From the NCBI GenBank assembly GCA_007858575.1, contig CP042279.1:4280501-4344500 (forward strand): a stretch of 64,000 nt of DNA, in the 5' to 3' direction. Under the pieces are notes generated by a model. The model was given only the letters and a program-made list of their open reading frames with translations. It did no database searches and was not told the origin of the DNA. Source of the DNA: Streptomyces sp. WAC08241 (lineage in GTDB: Bacteria > Actinomycetota > Actinomycetes > Streptomycetales > Streptomycetaceae). Position 1 is the first letter of the stretch, and each line of letters starts with the position of its first letter. The translations under genes and the position numbers were made by a program. Shown in pieces: positions 30,629-38,416 of the stretch.

Positions 30629-32348
30629 TTGACCGCGACCTGCGAGACGTCGAGGACTCCGGTCCAGTCGCTGATGACGACGTTCTTGACGTCCTTGCCG
30701 ACGAGCCGCTTGTAGACCGGGTGGAAGAGCGGGACGTCGAGGCCTGCTCGCCGATCTTCTTGTCGAGGGCGCCCCAGCGCGGCGGCGGCCTTGAGGTCGG
30801 TCAGCTTGTTGATCTCGTCGATCTCCTTGTTGACCGCCGGGTCGTCGAGCTGCGCGTGGTTGTAGTTGGAGCCGTTGGTGACGATCTGGCGTCCGTCGAA
30901 GATCGGCGCGAGGAACGGGCCGCCGGCCGGCCAGTCGGCGCCCCAGCGGGAGAGGAAGAAGCCGGGGCGTCCTTGACGCTCCAGCGCTTCTCGTTGAAGG
31001 AGTTGGGCTCCTGGCCGTCGAGCTTGACGGTGATGCCGGCCTTGCCGAGGGCCTCCTGGACGGCGGTGGCGATCTCGGGGCTGGTGGTGCGGTTCTGGGC
31101 GGTCGAGTGCAGCAGGGTGACGGTGAGGCCGTTGGGGAAGCCGGCCTCCTTCAGGAGCTGCCTGGCCTTCTCCGGGTTGCCCGTCTTGCCGGCCGGGAAG
31201 TGGTCGTACGGCGTGAAGCCGAAGGCCTTCTGCTCGGGCAGGAAGGTGGTGGCGGGCTCGGCGAGCGCGGAGCCGCCGGCGGCGTTGACGACGCTGGTGC
31301 GGTTGACCGCGTACGAGATGGCCTGGCGGACCTTGGGGTTGTCGAAGGGCTTCACCTTCGGGTTGAAGGCGATGTAGTTGGTGAAGCCGAAGTGGCCGGT
31401 GCCGACGCGGGCGGCGAGCGCCTTGTCCGAGCCGATCTGGGCGAGTTCGGCGGGCCCCAGGTTGGTGTCGGTGGTGATGGCGGCGGCGTCGGCGCCGGAG
31501 GAGGTGGCGAGGCGCTGGTTGATGACGGCCTCGTCGAGCCCGGACCGGACGTCGATCTTGTCGGGGTAGGCCTTGCGCTCCTCGTCGGTCTCGGGGTCCC
31601 AGTGCTCGTTGCGCTCCAGGACGAGGCGCTCGCCGTCGTTCTCGTTGCTCACGACCTTGTACGGGCCGGAGGAGACGGGGTGCTCCTCGTACTTGGCGCC
31701 CTTGTCCTTGGCCCTTGGGGACGGGGGCGAACTGTGTCTGGGTGGCGACGAAGGGAACTCGCCCTCGGGCTTCTTCAGCTTGAAGACGAGGGTCTTCGGG
31801 TCGGGGGTGACGATCGAGGCGAGGCCCTTGGGGTCCTTGTAGGGGCCCTGGTAGGTGTCGCCGCCGATCAGCCAGTCGCGCAGGTAGGGGGCGCCGCCGG
31901 AGAGCTCGGCGGCGAAGGAGCGCTCGATGCCGTATTTGACGTCGGCGCTGGTGATGGGCGTGCCGTCCTCGAACTTCAGCCCGTCCTTGAGGGTGTACGT
32001 CCACTCGGTGGCGTCCTTGTTGGGGCGGCCGATGTCGGTGGCCAGGTCGGGGACGACCTGGTGCCGGCGGCGCCCGCCTCGCGGTTGCGGGTGGTGAGCG
32101 TGCGGAAGACGAGGGAGGGACGTTGCCACCGCCGGAGGTGTAGAGGCGGGCGGGGTCGAAGTCGGTCTGGGCCTCGGCGTTGAGGACGGTGAGCGTGCCG
32201 CCCTTCCGCGGGGCGGACGAGCCCTTGCCGGAGGTGCCGTCCTTGGCGCCGGCGTCTCGGGTCCCGCGCAGGCGGCGGCGCCCGAGGCCAGGACGACACT
32301 GACGGCGGCCGCTGCCACGCGGCGGGAAATGACGGACGGTTGACGCAT
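30625..32348 (-). CDS. solute-binding lipoprotein of a peptide/nickel-class ABC transporter (SBP family 5)
   Basis: Extracytoplasmic binding protein of about 574 residues. The signal peptide after MRQPSVISRRVAAAAVSVV ends in a lipobox-like AAAC. SBP_bac_5 features: KDGLKFEDGTPITSADVKYG, GPYKVVSNENDGERLVLERN, NPKVKPFDNPKVRQAISYAV, AKAGITVKLDGQEPNSFNEK in part, and SRWGADWPAGGPFL. First gene of the operon. Start ATG at 32346-32348 after GAGAGG. Bases need restoring near 32255, 32120, 32070, 31750, 31715, 30965 and 30745. The ligand could be a peptide, nickel chelate or other small molecule; sequence alone does not say. Confidence 0.92.
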
Positions 32349-32562
32349 CGGGGAAGACCTCTCGGAGAACTGCGGCGGAAGGAAGGGGAATTCCTCGCGG
32401 GCAGCGGCGAGAGACGGTGTTTCCGGTGTTTCCGTTGTTCTCAGGGAATTGCCGGGCATTCCTGACACACGGAGGCCGCGCCCACGGGGACGGAACCCGG
32501 GCGCGGAAAGGCGTCGGCGATGGCGGGAAACGCGAAGGGGCCGACCTGCGCTCGGGCGGTGG

Positions 32563-32658
32563 TCAGCGACAGAGAACGTCGGACACGGCATGCCGGGACA
32601 CGCCGATGAGCGCCAGCTCAAGGGCGGCGCGCTCGGAAACGGCGTGACGGGTCGACAT
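32563..32658 (-). CDS. 31-residue leader peptide, apparently leaderless mRNA
   Basis: ATG at 32656-32658 to TGA at 32563-32565, frame intact, sequence beginning MSTRHAVSERAALELAL and ending SDVLCR. The -10 box of the promoter ends 8 bases upstream, so transcription should start on or next to this ATG and the peptide would be translated from a leaderless mRNA. Short Streptomyces leader peptides ending with Cys near the stop are known upstream of sulfur-related genes; attenuation by Cys availability is one hypothesis. It is followed by about 215 noncoding bases before the binding-protein gene, including a GCGCCC/GGGCGC inverted repeat. Confidence 0.6.
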   Translation of the reverse strand: MSTRHAVSERAALELALIGVSRHAVSDVLCR

Positions 32659-32665
32659 GCCGAGA

Positions 32666-32694
32666 AATATGGACGAACACGCGAGCGATGTCAA
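32666..32694 (-). promoter_or_regulatory. promoter of the peptide transporter operon
   Basis: Minus strand: a perfect -35 TTGACA (32689-32694), 17-base spacer, and CATATT (32666-32671). This is the strongest principal-sigma-type promoter in the window. It predicts a start at about 32659. Confidence 0.75.
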
Positions 32695-32695
32695 C

Positions 32696-32726
32696 GCGAT
32701 GCGCATCGCTTTGAGACAAGCGTCTC
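32696..32726. promoter_or_regulatory. operator-like palindromes next to the -35 box
   Basis: GCGATGCGCATCGC (32696-32709) is a perfect 14-base palindrome one base upstream of TTGACA. A second inverted repeat GAGAC-N4-GTCTC follows at 32713-32726. Their position suits binding of a regulator of the transporter operon. No regulator gene is adjacent on this side. Confidence 0.55.
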
Positions 32727-32769
32727 GACATATGATCGGCCATGGGAGGTCCGTCGGCCGGGAACGATC

Positions 32770-34167
32770 TCAACTTCCGGGGTGCACCCAGGGGTTGGGC
32801 CGGCACGGGATGCCGTCGATGTTCAGGGACTTGGTCTGCTGCTGCATCACGGGGGCGAGCGCGCCGGGAGTGCGGCAGGACACGTGGTTGTGCCCGAGCC
32901 GGTGGCCCACCTCGTGGTTGATGAGCATCTGGCGGTAGGCGTACATGGCCTTGGGTCCGAAGGTGCTGGAGCCCTGGGCCCAGCGGAACGCGTTGATCAT
33001 CACGCGCCCGTGGAGGCGGAGTCGCAGGACACGTTGTCAATCGTCGTGTCGAGCCCGGACTTCCGGCACCAGGCGGCGGTGGTGCCGGGGCTGGCGAGCG
33101 TGATGACGAACTCCGGCTCCCCGCTGGAGACCCGCTCGAACGCCATCGCGCCGTCGCCGGCCCAACTGCGGGGGTCGTTGAGGGTCTTCTGCACGGCGTC
33201 GGCGAAGAGCTTCGGGTCGAGCCCGATCCCCTTCTCCACGTCGACCCGGTAGCGGATGAGCTGCCTTGCCGGGCGCCTTCTGGAACCCCTGGACGGCCTC
33301 GAAGGCGCCGGACCCCTTCGACGCGGGGTCGATGGGGAACTGACGGGTCATGAGCTGCTCGTACGTGGGCGCCGGGGGCTTCGAGGGCAGCGCAGGGAGC
33401 GACGGGGCGGTCCGGCCGTCGGAGCGGGAGGCGGAGGAGTCGTCCACGGCCCGCTCGGCCGGTTCCCCGGCGGCGTGCGGGGCGGGCGAGGACGCCTCCT
33501 GGTCGGTGACCTGCCCGGCGACGACGACGGCGAGGACGGTGGCGACGGCGGCGGCCGCGACCCCGGCGAGGGTGCGGCCGAGCCCGCCCCGGCCGGCCGG
33601 GGCCTCCGCCCCGTCCTCGTCCTCGTGACGGGGCCCGGGGACGAACGGCCCCTGGTCGTCGGTCCGTTCGGGCTCGGCGGTCAGGGTCCGGCCGCGCCGG
33701 CCGCCGTACGGGCGGGGCGCGCCCCGCCCTCGTCGTGTTGCGGGTGCCCGCCCCGCACGACACCCGCCCGGTGGACGGGGACGCCGCGGGCGGGGTGCCG
33801 GAGGCGTCGTGCGCGGACGTGCCGGGCGCGGGGGTTCCATGGGCCGGCTTCCCGTACGCCGGAGTGCCGTGCGCGGGCGTCCCGTGCACGGGGGTCCCGT
33901 GCGCCGGCGTCCCGTACGCCCGGGGTCCCTGTGCGGGAGCCCCGTACGCCGGCGCGCCGTGCGTCCCGTGCGCCGGCGTCCCGGCGGGCGGTGTGCCCGT
34001 CGGGTCCCGGCCGTCGTCGGTCGCGGTCGCGGTCCTGCGGCGGCGGCCCGTGCCGGGGCCGGTCCGGTCGCGCCCGGTTCCGCCCCGGTCCGTCGCTGTC
34101 CCGCGTCCCGCGTCCGGCCGGTGTCGACCGGCGCGGGCGCGGCGCCCTTGCGGCTGTGTCGTCCCAC
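32770..34167 (-). CDS. DUF3152 membrane-anchored zincin-like protein
   Basis: About 465 residues. N-terminal cytoplasmic part of low-complexity repeats, one transmembrane helix (LAGVAAAAVATVLAVVVAGQ), a linker, then the extracellular DUF3152 domain. That domain contains the metallopeptidase motif HEVGHRLGHNH (HExxHxxGxxH, three zinc His and catalytic Glu) and several Cys residues. This suggests an exported zinc peptidase, although activity is not established for the family. Start GTG at 34165-34167. Bases need restoring near 33980, 33910, 33720, 33270 and 33000. It lies just behind the alpha/beta hydrolase gene on the same strand. Confidence 0.82.
33854..33985 (-). repeat. 15-bp repeats coding for GTPAH-type pentapeptides
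   Basis: Imperfect 15-base units, + strand GTGCGCCGGCGTCCC and variants, repeated about eight times. In the gene they give pentapeptides such as G-T-P-A-H, G-T-P-A-Y and G-T-P-V-H in the cytoplasmic N-terminal part of the DUF3152 protein. Confidence 0.75.
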
Positions 34168-34175
34168 GCCCCGGA

Positions 34176-35139
34176 TCAGCTCCCGCCGTGATCGGCGATC
34201 AGTTCCCGGGCGGCCTGGGCGACCGTCTCGGGTACTCCATCATCGCCACGTGCCCCGCGTCGGGCAGGGTCAGCAGGCGCGCGCCGCGGAAGGCGGTGGC
34301 CGCCCGCCGGGCCATCCGGAACGAGACGAGCCGGTCGCGCCCGCCGTAGACCAGCAGCGTCGGGGCGAGGACCCGCTCGGCCTGCCGCCACAGCCCGTGC
34401 TGCCCGCCGAGGGTGTACGCGTCGACGATGCCGCGCGAGGAGCGGGCCATCGCGTCCCAGAAGTACGGGAGCTCCAGGCGCCGCTCCATCTCCTCGACCG
34501 CGTGCAGGAAACCCTCGTCGGTCACCCGGCCGGGGTCGCCGTAACAGAGCGCCATGACCCCGCGGACTCGCTGCTCGGCCGTCCAGTCCCTGGTCAGCCG
34601 GGCGAAGAAGGAGGAGACGCCGGGCAGCGCGAGCAGCGCGGTGGGCTAGGCGCTGCGCTGGGCGCGCAGCTCGGGCAGGGCCGGCGAGATCAGGGTCAGG
34701 GTGCGGACCAGGTCGGCCGGGCGGCGGCGACGCGGGTGGCGACGGCGCCGCCCAGCGAGTTGCCGAAGAGGTGGACCGGTCCGCGCCGCCCGGAGTCGAG
34801 GAGCCGGATGACGGCGCGGGCGTGCCCGGTGACCGAGTAGTCGCCGTCCGCGGGCGGCGGGGAGACGCCGAAGCCGGGCAGGTCGACGGCCTCGCCGTCG
34901 ACGAGGTCCGCGAGCAGCGGCATCAGGGCGGACCAGTTCTGCGAGGAGCCGCCGAGGCCGTGGACGTACAGCGCGGGCGGCAGTCCCGGCCGGTCGCCCG
35001 GCCGGGCGCGGACGGTCAGGCTGAGGCCGGACAGGGTGACGGAGCGGAGCTCCTCGCCGTCGGCGACCCGCACGGCGCGGGACCGTGACGCGGGTGGTGC
35101 GGCGGCGGTCCGGGTTTCCGGCAGCTCGGTCGAGGACAT
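34176..35139 (-). CDS. alpha/beta hydrolase, with in-frame TAG
   Basis: About 320 residues. Core motifs: LYVHGLGGSSQNWS (oxyanion HG), nucleophile elbow GNSLGGAVATR, acid in LLVYGGRDRLVSF and catalytic His in LPDAGHVAMMEYP. Ends with AARELIADHGGS and TGA at 34176-34178, 9 bases before the DUF3152 start. A codon in the cap region reads TAG (34646-34648), in a context (LRAQRSA-stop-PTALLALPG) that continues in the same frame, so Trp (TGG) is the likely original. Bases also need restoring near 34725 and 34235. Substrate unknown. Confidence 0.85.
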
Positions 35140-35278
35140 GGCCGCAATATTACGAGACGATCACGCGCCCCCGCGTGTGGGTGCGGTCACAAGTCCGTGT
35201 GCGGCGGGGCGCGTGTACTCCTAGGCTCGGAGGGAAGCCGTCGGGCAGGGCCTCGACCCGTCCACCGGAGGGAGCCGC

Positions 35279-35494
35279 ATGACTGTCGATCCGACCGAGC
35301 CGGACACGTTCGCCGAAGAGGAGGTCGTCGAGTTGCACGAGGAGACGCCGGAGGCCGACGCCGCCGAGCAGCACGCCGAACTCAGGCCGAGCGAGGACGA
35401 GCCGCTGACCCACGTCGAGCGCGATTCGGCGAACGAGGCCGACGCGTCCGAGCAGGCCCGCGTCGTCGCCCTGGACGAGGACGACTACCGCTGA
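35279..35494 (+). CDS. small acidic protein of unknown function
   Basis: A 71-residue intact frame, ATG at 35279 seven bases after GGAGGGAG. About a third of residues are Asp or Glu (FAEEEVVELHEE, VALDEDDYR) and there is no Cys, Trp or hydrophobic core. Probably intrinsically disordered. It lies divergently from the alpha/beta hydrolase and upstream of the TetR gene. No function can be assigned. Confidence 0.8.
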   Translation: MTVDPTEPDTFAEEEVVELHEETPEADAAEQHAELRPSEDEPLTHVERDSANEADASEQARVVALDEDDYR

Positions 35495-35714
35495 ACGTCC
35501 GGCCGGGCACGGGGCGCACGCGCGGACGGACACCGGGAGCGGCCGCCGCCGGGCGTGCGCGGCGCCGATTCGTCCGGTCCGATACCGGACCGACTGTCGA
35601 CCCCGGTGTCCGGTCCGTGAAATTCTGCGTCCGCACCGCGCACAGCCGGGTTACCCAAAAGTACGATGGCGGCGCGTCGCTACAGCGCGCATGGATCGAT
35701 TCTTGGGAGGCCGC

Positions 35715-36372
35715 GTGAGCGCCATCGAGCAGACAGAGGCAGCACGCCCCGGGGCACGCGCCTGCCGCGACGTGCCCGACGGAACCAGCTCCTCGGCGCG
35801 GCCCAGGAGGTCTTCGTCGCCCAGGGGTACCACTCCGCGGCCATGGACGACATCGCCGAGCGGGCGGGCGTCAGCAAGCCGGTGCTCTACCAGCACTTCC
35901 CGGGAAGCTGGACCTCTACCTGGCCCTCCTCGACCAGCACTGCGAGGCGCTCCTCCTGGCGGTGCGCACCGCCCTCGCCTCCACCACGGACAACAAGCTC
36001 CGGGTCGCGGCGACCATGGACGCGTACTTCGCCTACGTCGAGGACGAGGGCGGCGCGTTCCGGCTGGTCTTCGAGTCCGACCTGACCAACGAGCCGGCCG
36101 TGCGCGAGCGCGTGGACCGGGTCAGCCTCCAGTGCGCCGAGGCGATCTCCCAGGTGATCGCCGAGGACACCGGCCTGTCCAAGGACGAGTCGATGCTGCT
36201 CGCCGTGGGCCTCGGCGGCGTCTCCCAGGTCGTGGCCCGCTACTGGCTGTCGAGCGAGTCCCCCATCCCGCGCGACAAGGCGGTGGAGCTGCTCACCTCG
36301 CTCGCCTGGCGCGGCATCGCGGGTTTCCCGCTCCACCCGGTCGACGGCCAGTTGAGCGCCGAGGGCCACTGA
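35715..36372 (+). CDS. TetR-family transcriptional regulator
   Basis: About 219 residues. N-terminal helix-turn-helix (RNQLLGAAQEVFVAQGYHSA, MDDIAERAGVSKPVLYQHFP), then a ligand-binding helical domain (AYFAYVEDEGGAFRLVFES, SMLLAVGLGGVSQVVARYWL). Start GTG at 35715-35717 behind GGGAGG. Bases are missing near 35750 and 35903. No divergent target gene is obvious, as the preceding gene points the same way. Likely a repressor; its ligand is unknown. Confidence 0.92.
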
Positions 36373-36390
36373 CCCGCGCCTCCCCGGCGG

Positions 36391-36473
36391 GTGTCCACTC
36401 CTGACGCGTGCCCACTCCTGACGCGTGTCCACTCCTGAAGCGTGTTCGCTCCTGAAGCGTGTTCGCTCCTGGC
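36391..36473. repeat. 17-bp tandem repeat between tetR and DUF3107
   Basis: Five units of 17 bases starting at 36391, 36408, 36425, 36442 and 36459. The core is GTGTCCACTCCTGACGC with graded changes towards the end (TTCGCTCCTGAAGC). The gap holds no ORF. The period is not a multiple of three, so it is unlikely to be coding. Confidence 0.85.
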
Positions 36474-36572
36474 GTGCGGCGAGCACACCGTGCGCGTCCC
36501 CTCACCGGGCTAATGTGTGCAGCGTACGGCGCGGATGAATCGCGCAACGCTGACCGTTCGGAGGACATAGCC

Positions 36573-36800
36573 GTGGAGGTCAAGATCGGCGTGCAGCACG
36601 CACCCCGGGAGATCGTTCTGGAGAGCGGGCAGTCCGCCGAGGAGGTCGAGCGCGCCGTTGCCGACGCGCTGGCCGGCAAGTCGCAGCTCCTCAGCCTCGC
36701 GGACGAGAAGGGCCGCAAGATCCTCGTTCCTGCCGACAGGATCGCGTACGTGGAGCTCGGCGAGCCCGCCGTCCGCCGCGTGGGGTTCGGCGCGATCTGA
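36573..36800 (+). CDS. DUF3107 protein
   Basis: A 75-residue intact frame. Start GTG at 36573-36575, 8 bases after GGAGG, chosen over upstream in-frame codons that lie in the repeat. The sequence (VKIGVQHAPREIVLE, VERAVADALAG, ILVPADRIAYVELGEP) matches the actinobacterial DUF3107 family of unknown function. Followed by a clear terminator. The alternating strand-helix-strand pattern suggests a small alpha/beta fold. Confidence 0.9.
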   Translation: MEVKIGVQHAPREIVLESGQSAEEVERAVADALAGKSQLLSLADEKGRKILVPADRIAYVELGEPAVRRVGFGAI

Positions 36801-36816
36801 GCCCGGGAGCCATCGG

Positions 36817-36854
36817 AAGGGCCCGGCGGACCGTCCTCGGTCCACCGGGCCCTT
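36817..36854 (+). terminator. terminator after DUF3107
   Basis: A 16-base stem with one mismatch (36817-36832 with 36839-36854), loop GTCCTC, followed by TTCGTGTGT. Confidence 0.8.
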
Positions 36855-36977
36855 TCGTGTGTCCGTATGCCCGTATGTCCACGTCGGGCGGTACGGGAGG
36901 ATTGCGCGCCGGACGCCACGGGTAGGGAGGACTCGACCGCACCACCCGCCCCGCACCCCTCGCGAGGTGATCCCCCG

Positions 36978-37263
36978 ATGTACCTGGAAGCCCTCGGCTC
37001 CGCCCTGTTCGGTCTCGTCCTGGCCTGGGCCGCCCTGCACCGGCTGCCCGACCGTCTCCCCGGCCGGGGCCCGTCCTCACCACCGGCGCGCTCGGCGGGG
37101 TGTTCGGCGCGTTCGTCACCCACGGGGCGCTCGGCCCCGGTCACCCCTCGCCACCCTGGTGGGCGCCGTGGCGGTGGCGGCGGTGGTGCTGTCGCTCCTG
37201 GTCCGCCCCCGGGCCGCGCGCCGGCTGCGCCGATCGGCGACGGGCCGGTCGGCGACGGTCTGA
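36978..37263 (+). CDS. small membrane protein
   Basis: About 95 residues. Start ATG at 36978 (MYLEALGSALFGLVLAWAAL). Bases restored near 37073 and 37147 give two further hydrophobic stretches (GGVFGAFVTHGALGPGH and LVGAVAVAAVVLSLLV) and a basic C-terminal tail. Three membrane segments in total. The family is not recognised. Confidence 0.6.
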
Positions 37264-37302
37264 GCGCCGCCGCCCCGTCCGTGCGATCCGCGTGACGGAT
37301 CC

Positions 37303-38024
37303 CTAGGCGGCGAGGCCCAGGGCGGCCATGCGCTTGGTGTGCGCCTCGGTGATCCGGGAGAACATCCGGCCGACCTCCGCGAGGTCGAAGCCGTCCGCGA
37401 CGCCGCCGACCAGCATCGTGGAGAGCGCGTCCCGCTCGGCCACCACGCGCTGGGCCTGGGAGAGCGCCTCGCCCATCAGGCGGCGCGCCCAGAGCGCGAG
37501 CCGGCCGCCGACGCGCGGGTCGGCGTCGATCGCGGCGCGGACCTTCTCCACGGCAAAGTTGCCGTGGCCGGTGTCGTCGAGCACGGAGAGCACGAGGGCG
37601 CGGGTGTCGGAGTCGAGCCGGGCCGCGACCTCCCGGTAGAAGTCACTGGCGATCGAGTCGCCCACGTACGCCTTGACCAGGCCTCCAGCCAGTCCGACGG
37701 CGCGGTCTGGCGGTGGAAGTCGTCGAGCGCCTTCGCGAAGGGCTCCATGGCCTCCGTCGGCTCCGCGTCGACGGCCGCGAGACGGCCCCGGAGCTGCTCG
37801 AAGTGGTGGAACTCGGCCGAGGCCATCTTCGCCAGCTCCGCCTTGTCCGCGAGGGTCGGCGCCAGCTTGGCGTCCTCGGCGAGCCGCTCGAAGGCCGCCA
37901 GCTCCCCGTAGGCGAGGGCGCCGAGGAGGTCGATCACGGCGGCGCGGTACTGCGGCTCGGCGGAAGCCGTCGCCCAGTCCTTGGCGGCGATCCCGGTGGG
38001 TGTGGCGTTGTCAGGCGTCTCCAT
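37303..38024 (-). CDS. ferritin-like domain protein (MiaE-like)
   Basis: About 240 residues, all helical. Candidate di-iron ligands are visible as AYGELAAFERLAEDA and ASAEFHHFEQL in the first half, and VGDSIASDFYREVA and LSVLDDTGHGNFAVEKV in the second. It resembles the ferritin-like proteins related to tRNA hydroxylase MiaE that are conserved in actinobacteria. Start ATG at 38022-38024. One base restored near 37680 joins the halves. It is divergent from the DEAD-box helicase gene. Function in Streptomyces is not established. Confidence 0.85.
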
Positions 38025-38127
38025 GGAGCGCACAATAGCCCGCCCGCTCGGCCCGGTAAGGCCCTGGTCAGTCAGTGTGACCGTGCCCTCATCACGTTTT
38101 CCCCAACACACATGCGCGATTCCGGGG

Positions 38128-38416
38128 TACAGTGGTAAGGCGCCTGCTGAGTATGCGGACATGCTTTCGCACGTTCGGACGTATCCGGTGGGCCGACTCA
38201 TGAATGAGGATGCCCGGTCGGTGGCCCGATCGGCTCCGGCCCGACAGCCCTTCCGGCGGACCCGCGGAAGGGTCACCCTCAGCGGTACGACGCTCGAGCG
38301 ACGGCAGTGGTCCCGTGCCACCCGGCGGCGGTCTTCCCGATCGCGCCGACAGTGATCCGGCACGGTACGACCCCCTTCGTTCGCCTCGCGCCGCGTCTCA
38401 CAGAAGAGGCAGCACC
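38128..38416 (+). promoter_or_regulatory. promoter and long leader of the DEAD-box helicase gene
   Basis: A TACAGT -10-like box at 38128-38133 would start RNA near 38140, giving a leader of about 277 bases before the helicase start. The leader holds a complete basic ORF, ATG 38200 to TGA 38355 (51 residues, MNEDARSVARSAPARQ ... SRSRRQ), of uncertain coding status. Long leaders are common on cold-inducible DEAD-box helicase genes. I see no clear terminator in it. Confidence 0.4.

Noticed and set aside
26929..32348. Assignment of the ABC transporter to nickel or to a specific peptide
   Set aside because: Family 5 binding proteins with DppB/C/D/F partners cover peptides, nickel chelates and sugars; no residue seen decides the ligand.
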